Assembly (NCBI GenBank): GCA_903870545.1
Contig: CAIQDI010000026.1
Coordinates: 49,554 to 113,553 of the forward strand
Origin: an uncultured Pseudomonadota bacterium
GTDB taxonomy: Bacteria > Pseudomonadota > Gammaproteobacteria > Methylococcales > Methylomonadaceae
Reading direction: 5' to 3'
Length of the DNA stretch: 64,000 nucleotides
Shown here: one piece after another, positions 45,491 through 54,527 of the stretch
Layout of the letters: every line of letters begins with the position of its first letter
Position numbering within the stretch: position 1 is the first letter of the stretch
Notes under the pieces: model-generated
What the model was told of the DNA's origin: nothing
Seen by the model: the letters and a program-made list of their open reading frames with translations, nothing else
Databases searched by the model: none
Program-made: the position numbers and the translations under genes

Positions 45491-46000
45491 ATGACCATTT
45501 CCATGTACGCCGCATCTATTCCACCCATGATTCGTAGTCTTACCAATTTAAAGGTAATTATCGAAAAAGCAGTTGTTTATGCCGAAGCAAAAAAAATCGA
45601 TCCTTCAGTGTTAATCAATGCACGTCTTTACCCTGATATGTTTCCACTTGTTCGTCAAGTTCAGATTGCAACCGATGTAGCTAAGGGGGCGGTTTCTCGT
45701 CTTGCTGATTTAGAAGTACCTAAATATGAAGATAACGAATCGACTTTTTCTGAAATAGTGGCACGGATAGATAAAACTATTTCTCTACTTAAATCTTTTA
45801 AATCCGACCAAATAAACGGTTCAGAAGATAAAACGATTGCTTTACCGATGCACGATAAAACGGTCAACTTTCAGGGTTTGCCTTACTTGTTGGATTTTGT
45901 TTTACCAAATGTCTATTTTCATGTTGCCACCGTGTATGCAATTTTGAGACATAATGGCGTGGAGATTGGTAAAAAAGATTTCTTGGGAAGTATTTACTAA
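45491..46000 (+). CDS. DUF1993 (DinB-like fold) family protein
   Basis: 169 residues. The family pattern is visible: MYAASIPPMIRSLTNLKVII at the start, LYPDMFPLVRQVQIATDVAKG in the first helix bundle, and a C-terminal FHVATVYAILRHNGVEIGKKDF. DUF1993 proteins are four-helix bundles related to DinB metalloenzymes; their reaction is unknown. An AAGGAG site precedes the ATG. It is the first gene of a rightward accessory run with the PK-like gene and mgtA. Confidence 0.85.
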   Translation: MTISMYAASIPPMIRSLTNLKVIIEKAVVYAEAKKIDPSVLINARLYPDMFPLVRQVQIATDVAKGAVSRLADLEVPKYEDNESTFSEIVARIDKTISLLKSFKSDQINGSEDKTIALPMHDKTVNFQGLPYLLDFVLPNVYFHVATVYAILRHNGVEIGKKDFLGSIY

Positions 46001-46100
46001 AAAACGAATCTTTCATTGTGGCTGGTAAAATCATTGATAGTCGATTTGAGATAAGCAATGAAAATTCTCCTGTATGCACATGACATGAGCCAATAAAATT

Positions 46101-47615
46101 ATGAACTCGCCACTGATAACAGAAGAAGTTGCTCTTACCGAACCAAAAGTTTTATTAGAAGAACTGATACATTTGCGGTCTTCCGTTTTAACTAAAAGTC
46201 AAAAACAACTAGACAAATGGAAGCTGGATATTGGCGAAGATAGAAATAATTTTCGTTACAGTGCCGCTAATCTGGCGAACTATCTAGCTCTAAGACAACA
46301 CGATTTAAGAAAATTACAAGTGATGCTGCATTTTAGAGGTTTATCATCATTAGGACGTATCGAAGCTCAAGTATTGCAAAATTTAGATGCTGTGATTATG
46401 ACACTCGCTCGGTTGTGTGGCGAAGATAATGAAAAATACACCTCCTACATTTCACAACAAACCATGGAATCACTCACTCAAGGGCAACGCTTATTAGAGG
46501 CTGAAACCGTATTGGTATTTGGTAAAAAGCCTTTAAATCGTCGAGTACGCATGATGGTTACGCTAGGAACGGAAACGGCACAAAATCCAGAGTTAGTTAG
46601 ACAAATGGTAGCGAGTGGAATGAATATAGCTCGAATCAATTGCGCTCATGACACATCAAAAGAATGGTTACAAATGATAACCAATGTTCGCAGAGCTGAA
46701 CAAAAAACGGGATTTCAATGCAAAATATCGATGGATTTAGGTGGACCCAAGTCACGCACGGGTAAAATTATCACGCCGAAAGACAAACTAATCAAAATAA
46801 GCGATACCATTTTACTCACCACTGCCATTCCCAAGCCTTCAAAGCAATATCCATTTCAAATTCAATGTATGCTTCCTGAAGTCATTGAGCAGGTTCATAT
46901 TGGCGCACAAATATGGTTTGATGATGGAAAAATAGGGGCTATCGTCAACGAATGTGTCTCAGAAGGGTTAGTATTGCTAATCACTCAAGCCAGCGACACG
47001 GGCGATAAAATCAAATCCGACAAAGGGATAAACTTTCCTGACACCAAATTAAACCTCGATGCGTTAACAGCTAAAGATATTATCGACTTAGACTTTATTG
47101 TGAAATATGCCGACATCATTAACTACTCCTTCGTCCAAACGACTAAAGATATTCATTTAATTCAACAGGAAATTGAAAAGCGAAATCCGCAACGAAAAAT
47201 TGCAATGATTGCAAAGATAGAAACAGCAAAAGCAATTGAACACTTACCAAGCCTAATTGTAGCCGCCGCGAGCAAACATCCTTTTGGAGTAATGATTGCA
47301 AGAGGTGACTTAGCGGTGGAAATTGGTTTTGAGCGGATGGCTGAAATGCAAGAGGAAATTTTATGGATTTGTGAAGCAGCTCATACTCCCGTCATTTGGG
47401 CAACTCAAGTTTTGGAAACCTTAGCAAAAACAGGTAGACCGACTCGCGCCGAAATGACTGATGCGGCAATGGCGGAACGGGCTGAATGTGTCATGCTTAA
47501 CAAGGGAAAATACATTATAGAGGCAATGCGAATTCTTGATAGTGTATTAGTCCGAATGGAAACGCATCAATCAAAAAAGACCGCCCAATTAAGAGCATTG
47601 CGTTCATGGTTATAA
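46101..47615 (+). CDS. pyruvate-kinase-like protein lacking the C-terminal regulatory domain
   Basis: 504 residues. Residues 1-147 form a helical N-terminal extension not seen in ordinary pyruvate kinase. From ~148 the TIM-barrel PK domain follows: MNIARINCAHD, MDLGGPKSRTG, the B-domain, MIAKIETAKA (catalytic Lys region), IARGDLAVEIG, and ATQVLETLAKTGRPTRAEMTDAAMA. It ends soon after MLNKGKYI, so the C-terminal effector/tetramer domain is missing. Key active-site residues appear kept, so catalysis is possible but unregulated by that domain. It lies 111 bases before mgtA on the same strand, hinting at a shared stress or ion-homeostasis role; that is inference. Confidence 0.8.
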   Translation: MNSPLITEEVALTEPKVLLEELIHLRSSVLTKSQKQLDKWKLDIGEDRNNFRYSAANLANYLALRQHDLRKLQVMLHFRGLSSLGRIEAQVLQNLDAVIMTLARLCGEDNEKYTSYISQQTMESLTQGQRLLEAETVLVFGKKPLNRRVRMMVTLGTETAQNPELVRQMVASGMNIARINCAHDTSKEWLQMITNVRRAEQKTGFQCKISMDLGGPKSRTGKIITPKDKLIKISDTILLTTAIPKPSKQYPFQIQCMLPEVIEQVHIGAQIWFDDGKIGAIVNECVSEGLVLLITQASDTGDKIKSDKGINFPDTKLNLDALTAKDIIDLDFIVKYADIINYSFVQTTKDIHLIQQEIEKRNPQRKIAMIAKIETAKAIEHLPSLIVAAASKHPFGVMIARGDLAVEIGFERMAEMQEEILWICEAAHTPVIWATQVLETLAKTGRPTRAEMTDAAMAERAECVMLNKGKYIIEAMRILDSVLVRMETHQSKKTAQLRALRSWL

Positions 47616-47726
47616 CTTTGAACATTGGGATACGGTCAAAAATAATTTCCCATTTTTAATGGGAAGTGGCTTTCTGAATACCTATGAAAATTTACCTTCC
47701 GTGATTTCTAAAGTTGAGCAGCGTAT

Positions 47727-50465
47727 ATGAAAGCAAATTCCGAAAGTAAAACAGTGTTTAGAAGTATATGGGGCTGGAACGGAACATTTGGTAATCAGCT
47801 TCCAACTGTACACGCCGTTTCTCCATTGTTACCCGCAAAACTTATTCAAATCGCTCAAAGTGATACAGAAACGGTATTTGAAATTTTAAATACATCGTCC
47901 GAAGGATTAAGCGAGCTTCAATCTTCTTTGCGACTGGGTAAAATTGGATTGAATGAGATTGCTCATGAAAAACCACAAAAATGGTACGTTCAGTTTTTAA
48001 AAACATTTCAAAATCCATTGGTTATTTTATTACTAACGTTGGCGAGCATTGCGCTACTAACCGAAGACACAAAAGCGGCTGTAATTATTTTTAGCATGGT
48101 CGTTTTTAGTGTTATGTTGCGATTTTCTCAAGAATTTCGCTCCAATAAAGCCGCTCAACAACTACAAGAAATGGTGCGTACAACCGCAACGGTTAGCCGC
48201 AAAGATCCGCGTAAAGATATTTCTCCGAGTTTGGCACGAGATTTAGGTTTGACGCTCAACCTTGATGTTCCAAATCGACAAGAAATCCCAATTAAATTAC
48301 TCACCCCAGGCGATGTGGTTTTTTTAGCCGCCGGCGACATGATTCCAGCAGATGTCCGTTTGATTTCTGCGAAAGATTTATTCGTCAGTCAAGGTTCATT
48401 AACGGGTGAATCGTTGCCTGTTGAAAAACAGCCTATCTTGCCGAGCAATCAGTTACAACTCAACAATCCATTAGAACTAGCAAATCTTTGTTTTTTGGGT
48501 ACAAATGTTATCAGTGGTACAGGAACTGCCGTTGTTATCGAAACGGGCGGCACTACTTATTTGGGTTCTTTGGCGAAAACGGTTGTTGCTCACAAAACCG
48601 TGACCAGTTTCGATAAAGGCGTAAATGATGTCAGTTTTTTGCTGCTACGATTTATGCTGGTGATGGCTCCCGCCGTTTTTCTAATCAATGGCGGAATGAA
48701 AGGAAATTGGACAGAAGCCTTCTTTTTCGCACTTTCTGTCGCGGTTGGTTTAACGCCCGAAATGTTACCGATGATTGTGACGGCAAACTTAGCGCGTGGC
48801 GCAATTGCTATGTCCGATAAAAAAGTAATTGTTAAAAATATCGATGCCATTCAAAACTTTGGCGCGATGGATATTTTGTGTACCGACAAAACGGGGACAC
48901 TGACGCAAGATAAAATTATATTAAAAATGCACCTTGATATTTACGGCGAAGAAAATGCAGAAGTTTTGGAGTTCGCTTTTCTCAATAGTTTTTATCAAAC
49001 TGGTTTAAAAAATTTGCTGGACGTTGCTGTTTTAGAACACGTCGAGCTTCACGATGTTTTAAAAGTTGAGCGTAATTTTCGCAAAATTGATGAAATTCCC
49101 TTTGATTTTGCTCGTCGCCGCATGTCGGTGGTGATTGAAGAAGAAAATCATCACCATGAACTTATTTGCAAAGGTGCGGTCGAGGAAATTCTTCAAGCCT
49201 GTTCGCACGTCAAAGTAAATAATCAAATTTTTCCTATTGACACTGCGATTCAGGAGCAAATCACACAGTTAAATCAGGAACTTAACGAAGATGGACTGCG
49301 AGTCATTGCCGTGGCTTATAAAGAATTTTTGCTTGAACAATCGAGTTATTCTGTTGCCGATGAACACAATTTAATTTTAATCGGTTTTATTGCGTTTCTT
49401 GACCCGCCAAAAGATTCGGCTGCTGTTGCGATTTCGGCACTCAATCGCGGCGGTGTACAAGTAAAAGTTTTAACGGGTGACAACGCTATCATTGCTCGCA
49501 AAACGTGTAAAGATGTCGGATTAAATGTTCAAAACACCTTGTTGGGCTGTGAAGTTGAAAATTTATCTGATGAAGAACTCGCTACGCTTGCTGAAACGAC
49601 CACTGTTTTTGCTAAATTATCGCCACTGCAAAAATCAAGAATTGTTCATGTGCTACGAACCAAAGGTCACATTGTGGGATTTATGGGCGATGGCATCAAC
49701 GATGCCGCTGCATTAAGAGAAGCGGACGTGGGAATTTCTGTTGATACGGCGGTTGATATTGCCAAAGAATCCGCCGACATTATTTTGTTAGAAAAAAGTT
49801 TGCTGGTGCTAGAGCAAGGTATTCTTGAAGGTCGCAGAACGTTTGGTAACATTGTCAAATATATCAAAATGGGTACCAGTTCTAACTTTGGCAATATGTT
49901 TAGCATTTTGGGCGCGAGCGCATTGTTACCATTTTTGCCCATGCAACCTGTACAAATTTTATTGAATAATCTGCTTTATGATTTTTCGCAAATGGGAATT
50001 CCATTTGACCATGTTGACAGTGAATATCTTGAAAAACCACGAAAATGGCAAGTTGGTGACATTCAAAGGTTTATGCTTTTTATTGGTCCGATTAGCTCAC
50101 TTTTCGACTACGCGACTTATGCTTTGATGTGGTTTGTTTTTCAAGCCAATACCGTCGAGGAACAAGCTCTGTTTCAAACGGGCTGGTTTGTCGAAAGTTT
50201 GATGACGCAGACACTTATTGTTTATATTATTCGCACCCCTAAAATTCCCTTTTTACAAAGTCGTCCCGCTTTACCGATGCTGTTGGTTACGCTAACCATC
50301 ATGGCTATCGCCGTGTATTTGCCATTTTCGCCCATCGCCTCTGTGTTAGGATTTGTGCCGTTGCCAGTTGAATACTTTATGTGGTTAGCGTTGATTCTAT
50401 CCAGTTATTGCGTACTCACCCAATTGGTGAAAATGTGGTTTGTTAGAAAATATGGATATAACTGA
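47727..50465 (+). CDS. mgtA: MgtA-type magnesium-importing P-type ATPase (P3B)
   Basis: 912 residues, near E. coli MgtA (898). The actuator motif LTGESLPVEK, the phosphorylation motif DKTGTLTQD (Asp387), KGAVEEIL in the nucleotide domain, LTGDNA, and GDGINDAAALREADVGISVD are all intact. The membrane signature NNLLYDFSQMGIPFDHVD is specific to the magnesium P3B group. It moves Mg2+ into the cell across the inner membrane. No recognisable long regulatory leader is present in the 111 bases upstream, unlike enterobacterial mgtA. The N-terminus is longer by about 15 residues. Confidence 0.94.
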   Translation: MKANSESKTVFRSIWGWNGTFGNQLPTVHAVSPLLPAKLIQIAQSDTETVFEILNTSSEGLSELQSSLRLGKIGLNEIAHEKPQKWYVQFLKTFQNPLVILLLTLASIALLTEDTKAAVIIFSMVVFSVMLRFSQEFRSNKAAQQLQEMVRTTATVSRKDPRKDISPSLARDLGLTLNLDVPNRQEIPIKLLTPGDVVFLAAGDMIPADVRLISAKDLFVSQGSLTGESLPVEKQPILPSNQLQLNNPLELANLCFLGTNVISGTGTAVVIETGGTTYLGSLAKTVVAHKTVTSFDKGVNDVSFLLLRFMLVMAPAVFLINGGMKGNWTEAFFFALSVAVGLTPEMLPMIVTANLARGAIAMSDKKVIVKNIDAIQNFGAMDILCTDKTGTLTQDKIILKMHLDIYGEENAEVLEFAFLNSFYQTGLKNLLDVAVLEHVELHDVLKVERNFRKIDEIPFDFARRRMSVVIEEENHHHELICKGAVEEILQACSHVKVNNQIFPIDTAIQEQITQLNQELNEDGLRVIAVAYKEFLLEQSSYSVADEHNLILIGFIAFLDPPKDSAAVAISALNRGGVQVKVLTGDNAIIARKTCKDVGLNVQNTLLGCEVENLSDEELATLAETTTVFAKLSPLQKSRIVHVLRTKGHIVGFMGDGINDAAALREADVGISVDTAVDIAKESADIILLEKSLLVLEQGILEGRRTFGNIVKYIKMGTSSNFGNMFSILGASALLPFLPMQPVQILLNNLLYDFSQMGIPFDHVDSEYLEKPRKWQVGDIQRFMLFIGPISSLFDYATYALMWFVFQANTVEEQALFQTGWFVESLMTQTLIVYIIRTPKIPFLQSRPALPMLLVTLTIMAIAVYLPFSPIASVLGFVPLPVEYFMWLALILSSYCVLTQLVKMWFVRKYGYN

Positions 50466-50705
50466 GCTATTGATTTTGACCAAAGCAAAATTTGATGAGA
50501 ATTTTATGATTGAAAAATGTTTGAAATAAGCAATATAAAACATCGCAATATGATTTTTCACACAACTTTTTATGAGTCATCGTCGAGGCGAATAACCACA
50601 TCGTGATTGCTTAAATTTAAATACGAAATTCGTATTTCTGTCACATTTTAGAATTAAAATCGAGCTAACTACATTTGTAAAAATCCAAATTTGAAAGGAA
50701 TAAAA
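50466..50705. other. intergenic region without recognisable features
   Basis: About 240 AT-rich bases between mgtA and the next gene. I see no terminator with a clean T-run, no RNA gene and no coding stretch beyond chance. Confidence 0.5.
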
Positions 50706-51581
50706 ATGCGTCAAGCAACACCATTTGCGGGGAAAAACTGGTATTACCCGTTTCGAGAAATCAACATAACGTTTAATGAGAAACGTTTTAAAAAAAGGAT
50801 TGTAAGTATTTCGGGACAATATTCAAAAATTACAGATTTTTGGAACACCGAAAAAAACTCAGAATGGACATGCCGTTTTTTTATAGCAGCAAAACTTATC
50901 GCTGTGGCAACTTCTCATATTAACGCATGGAAAATTGTAGAAAGTCATGGGTTACACATTACGGCTTCCTCTTTAAAATACTACGCAACGCTTTCATTAT
51001 TAAGAGCTGTTTGTTGCACATTGCCTAATCACAAATGGGATAAAGGGAAAATCCTTCAAACTTCTCATGAAGATGCGTCAAAATGGACAGTCGAATACTT
51101 ACAAAAATTTGATGCTAAATTGAGTAAATCTATTGAAAAAATAATTGAAGAGCTTGAACATAGAAATGAATTTGTTTCATACGAAGCCAATTCGCTAGAA
51201 AAAGTGTCCGCAGACAATGACAATTTTTTATCTGTATGCAGATTGCTTGCTGAAATCGCTCAATTTAATTCTGAATTACTTGAGGAATCATTATTTGAAA
51301 GGAATTTTTACGATAAATCTGAATTTACCTTATTGCCAAAATATTTAGATGAAATTACATTTTCTAAAAATGATGTGCATGCCAGCGGAAATATACAGAG
51401 CCAACAGCAATTGAGACTTATCGCAAAACAATATCCAGAACCCAAAAACCTTATGGGTTTAATGACAAAAGGCTACATCGATAACTATTTTGCTTGGTGG
51501 TTTCAAAAGGACGATTTTAACGACCATGTTCTTCACAAAATGGATCCTAAAAGACAAATAATCTTCAATATACCCCATTGA
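50706..51581 (+). CDS. hypothetical protein of unknown family
   Basis: 291 residues from the ATG at 50706, preceded by AAAGGAA at a good distance; an earlier start five codons upstream would cover the ribosome-binding site. The product is soluble, helix-rich, with many aromatic and basic residues (WYYPFREIN, WTCRFFIAAKL, NYFAWWFQKDDF) and no signal peptide or transmembrane segment. Middle region DASKWTVEYLQKFDAKLSKSIEKIIEELEHR looks like a long helix. I do not recognise the family. It is AT-richer than the core genes around, in keeping with an accessory origin. It stands 134 bases before the CZB-Tpx gene. Confidence 0.65.
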   Translation: MRQATPFAGKNWYYPFREINITFNEKRFKKRIVSISGQYSKITDFWNTEKNSEWTCRFFIAAKLIAVATSHINAWKIVESHGLHITASSLKYYATLSLLRAVCCTLPNHKWDKGKILQTSHEDASKWTVEYLQKFDAKLSKSIEKIIEELEHRNEFVSYEANSLEKVSADNDNFLSVCRLLAEIAQFNSELLEESLFERNFYDKSEFTLLPKYLDEITFSKNDVHASGNIQSQQQLRLIAKQYPEPKNLMGLMTKGYIDNYFAWWFQKDDFNDHVLHKMDPKRQIIFNIPH

Positions 51582-51670
51582 ATTTCTGCAATAACATAAA
51601 TAGTTTCCATGGATTTTGCGGCGATATTTTGATTCTAAAGGCTTTAATTTAGTAATTGGATTTCAACATT

Positions 51671-51714
51671 CTATTATTTTTATGGAGATTTTCTATTATT
51701 TTTATGGAGATTTT
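51671..51714 (+). repeat. 22-bp tandem duplication containing the ribosome-binding site
   Basis: Two perfect copies of ctattatttttatggagatt plus tt lie end to end (51671-51692 and 51693-51714), immediately before the ATG at 51716. Each contains a GGAG ribosome-binding core, so the gene has a duplicated site, only the second at ordinary spacing. Confidence 0.9.
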
Positions 51715-51715
51715 A

Positions 51716-52939
51716 ATGAACGATAAGAACAAACAAAATTTAACAATCTTTACCAGTGAGTTTGAACCCATTACGCATCATCATCTTCAATTAGCGATGA
51801 GTCATTCAACATGGAAAAGAAAGTTCCGCGAGGCGATTGTAAATGAAGAAACATTCAACCTAGAAACTATTTCTAAAGATGATTGCTGTGATTTAGGAAA
51901 ATGGTTACACAGTGAAAATACCACTACTCATGTTGGCAATCTTCCGCGTTATCTAAATTGCATCAAGAAACATGCTGAATTTCATATTGAAGCAGGCAAA
52001 GTAGCCAAACTCGCTAACGAGAAAAAATATGAAGAAGCACTGCAATTGATTGATTATAGTTCTGCTTTTAATAATGCGTCTTTAGCAATTATTTCTGAAA
52101 TTTTTCCTATTGCACTTGGTGAAACGCATCGCCGTAATTCGGTGTCATTTCACACTTGCTGGAAGACAAAATTACGCATGGCAATGAAGACAAATGGCGA
52201 ATTACCGAAGGTTGGATGCCAAGCTCCCCATTTTTCTCTAGTAAATGGTGAATTGCAAAATGTGACGCTGGCAACCTATGCAAGAAAATATAAAATCTTG
52301 AATATCGTTACTAGTTTTGACGAACCTATTTGTGCCGCTTCCATACGAACATTTAATCAAACAGTGACTGAATTAGAAAATACTGCCGTGTTGATTATTT
52401 CGGCTGACTTACCTTTTGCTCAACATCAATTTTGCAAAACGGAAGGCTTGCACAAGGTGATTACCTTATCGAGTTTTCGTTCATCGTTTGCTGATGATTA
52501 TGGTTTGAAAATTATCGAAGGCGAATTAAAAGGCTTATCGGCGCGGGCGGTTATTGTTCTCGATGATTTAGACAAAGTCATTCATACTCAATTTTTATCT
52601 GAATTAGCGCATCAGGTGAATCATGAAAGTATTGTAATTAGCATTAAAAATGCACAAGACAGTACGTTAATTCCGCCACCCTTCATCGAACCTGCAATTG
52701 AATTAGAATATATTGAGTTAAATATTGGTAATCGACGCGATTATTATGGCATGAATACACCACTCTCTCTTCAACCCAAGCTTGAGCGTGAAAACGCAAA
52801 TGTACTGTTTATTAGAGATGATTTACCTTCACTTCATCAAACAGAAACTCAGAATGTTCCTGTTCCCAATCGTCCGATTCTTAAAGGGAATGGCGCAAGA
52901 CGCAAAAAAATTAAAGACGATAGTAACTCGAATCCTTGA
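51716..52939 (+). CDS. CZB zinc-sensor domain fused to a Tpx-type thiol peroxidase
   Basis: 407 residues from the ATG at 51716. Residues ~25-120 match the chemoreceptor zinc-binding (CZB) pattern: His30, Cys58 in CDLGKWL, and His86/His90 in HAEFH, the 3His-1Cys set. Residues ~163-330 match Tpx: peroxidatic Cys206 in PICAAS and resolving Cys240 in FAQHQFC. The 34-residue spacing is the same as in E. coli Tpx (61/95), and LSARAVIVLD carries the conserved Arg. The Thr normally three residues before the first Cys is Glu203. A ~65-residue tail of unknown type ends it. No membrane segment, so cytoplasmic. The kinase gene follows 10 bases later. Probably a zinc/peroxide-responsive sensor; whether it still reduces peroxide is uncertain. 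Confidence 0.85.
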   Translation: MNDKNKQNLTIFTSEFEPITHHHLQLAMSHSTWKRKFREAIVNEETFNLETISKDDCCDLGKWLHSENTTTHVGNLPRYLNCIKKHAEFHIEAGKVAKLANEKKYEEALQLIDYSSAFNNASLAIISEIFPIALGETHRRNSVSFHTCWKTKLRMAMKTNGELPKVGCQAPHFSLVNGELQNVTLATYARKYKILNIVTSFDEPICAASIRTFNQTVTELENTAVLIISADLPFAQHQFCKTEGLHKVITLSSFRSSFADDYGLKIIEGELKGLSARAVIVLDDLDKVIHTQFLSELAHQVNHESIVISIKNAQDSTLIPPPFIEPAIELEYIELNIGNRRDYYGMNTPLSLQPKLERENANVLFIRDDLPSLHQTETQNVPVPNRPILKGNGARRKKIKDDSNSNP

Positions 52940-52949
52940 GATTGATGCG

Positions 52950-54506
52950 ATGAATGTTACCTTTACACAAAACGAACGTTTATTTAAAACGCTTCAAATA
53001 GCCATTGATAATTCTTTCGATGGATTTTGGATAACTGATTTACAAGGTAACTTTTTACAAGTTAATGATGCCCTTTCCAGAATGAGCGGTTATTCAAAAA
53101 CGGAATTGTTGAACATGAGTCTCGGTGAATTGGAATCAACGTGGAATTTAGATGAAAAAAAAATCGACATTGAAAAAATCATAACCCAAAATTATGATCA
53201 TGTTGAAATCAGTTACTGTCATAAAGAGAAATACCAAGTTAATGTTGATGTGAGGGCGTATTTTTTGCCGGAACAACAGACAATTTATGGTTTTTTTCAC
53301 TGCACTTCAGAATTTTGTGAAATTTATAATTCTACACCTGATGCCGTGATGATTATCGACGAAGGGCGTTTTATCCATTGCAACGCGCCCACATTAAAAT
53401 TGTTTGGCATCTCTGCATACCAAGAGTTTTGTTCAAGTAGTCCCAGCACTTTATCACCGCCAAAACAACCTTGTGGCACAAGTTCTGCCATTTTAGCGGC
53501 AAAACGGATTGCTGTAGCACTTGAGAAAGGATTTATTCGTTTCGAGTGGGTGCATAAACGCGCTGATACGGGAGAACCTTTTTTTGCGGAGGTACTTCTG
53601 CGTTCTATCGTTTTAAATAATAAGCTCGTACTGCATTCAACTGTTCATGACATTAGTGAGCGTCATGAACGAGAAAATATGATTCGTTTAGAAAAAGAAA
53701 GTGTGGAATCGTCATTACGCGAACTAAAATCTATGCAAAACCATTTGGTTCAATCTGAAAAAATGGCGGCATTAGGAAGCCTAGTTGCTGGTGTGGCACA
53801 CGAAATCAATACACCGCTTGGTATCATTTTGACATCGACAACGCATCTCAATAGTAAGACGAACAAAGTTGCAGCGTTATACGAACAAGGCGAATTGGAA
53901 GAAATTGAATTAACGAACTATTTCAAATCAACGACAGAACTTACGCGACTTATTACCTTTAATAGTGAACGAGCTGCGGCTTTAATTGGTAGTTTTAAAC
54001 AAGTGGCAGTGGACGAAACGAGCAGTGAAAAACGAACATTTCTGCTCAAACACTACATTCAGGATATATTATCGAGCTTGAATCCTACTTTGAAAAAAAC
54101 AGCACTTCGCGTTGATTTGACCTGTCCAGATGATTTAGAAATAAGCTGTTGCGCGGGAGCCATCGCCCAAATTATCACTAATTTTGTTATGAATTCTTTG
54201 CAACATGCTTATGAACCTGAGCAAGCAGGCGTGTTATCTATTCGAATTACTCAATTTAGTCGTAACAATGCGGTGAGATTAGTCTACCGCGATGATGGAA
54301 AAGGGATTCCCAAAGATTTACAGCAAAAAGTTTTTGAACCATTTGTTACAACGCGACGTAATAATGGCGGTACTGGTTTGGGGTTGCATATTGTTTACAA
54401 TCTTGTTTACCAGACTTTAAAAGGTCATTTAAAAATGTTTAGTTCGCCAAAAGGTACTGTTTTTGTCGTTACATTTCCAAAATGTTCTCCTGTGTGTTCA
54501 TCTTAA
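52950..54506 (+). CDS. soluble PAS-PAS sensor histidine kinase
   Basis: 518 residues from ATG 52950, ten bases after the CZB-Tpx stop; a longer frame upstream overlaps that gene and is discounted. PAS1 (~10-115; NSFDGFWITDLQGNFLQVND), PAS2 (~130-245; DAVMIIDEGRFIHCNA, VHDISERHE). A short coiled coil leads to the dimerisation helix with phospho-His284 in GVAHEINTPLG. The ATPase domain has the N-box NFVMNSLQHAY, DDGKGIP, FEPFVTT and GGTGLGLHI. No transmembrane segment or signal peptide, so it senses inside the cell. The PAS domains carry several Cys (e.g. Cys90, 118, 123, 144, 161, 175) that could respond to oxidants. Likely partner is the receiver gene 21 bases downstream. Confidence 0.9.
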   Translation: MNVTFTQNERLFKTLQIAIDNSFDGFWITDLQGNFLQVNDALSRMSGYSKTELLNMSLGELESTWNLDEKKIDIEKIITQNYDHVEISYCHKEKYQVNVDVRAYFLPEQQTIYGFFHCTSEFCEIYNSTPDAVMIIDEGRFIHCNAPTLKLFGISAYQEFCSSSPSTLSPPKQPCGTSSAILAAKRIAVALEKGFIRFEWVHKRADTGEPFFAEVLLRSIVLNNKLVLHSTVHDISERHERENMIRLEKESVESSLRELKSMQNHLVQSEKMAALGSLVAGVAHEINTPLGIILTSTTHLNSKTNKVAALYEQGELEEIELTNYFKSTTELTRLITFNSERAAALIGSFKQVAVDETSSEKRTFLLKHYIQDILSSLNPTLKKTALRVDLTCPDDLEISCCAGAIAQIITNFVMNSLQHAYEPEQAGVLSIRITQFSRNNAVRLVYRDDGKGIPKDLQQKVFEPFVTTRRNNGGTGLGLHIVYNLVYQTLKGHLKMFSSPKGTVFVVTFPKCSPVCSS

Positions 54507-54527
54507 AAATTACTCTTGGAATTCACC

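Noticed and set aside
52782..52949. Longer start for the histidine kinase overlapping the CZB-Tpx gene
   Set aside because: It overlaps the upstream gene by about 160 bases in another frame with no homology; ATG 52950 leaves a normal ten-base gap.
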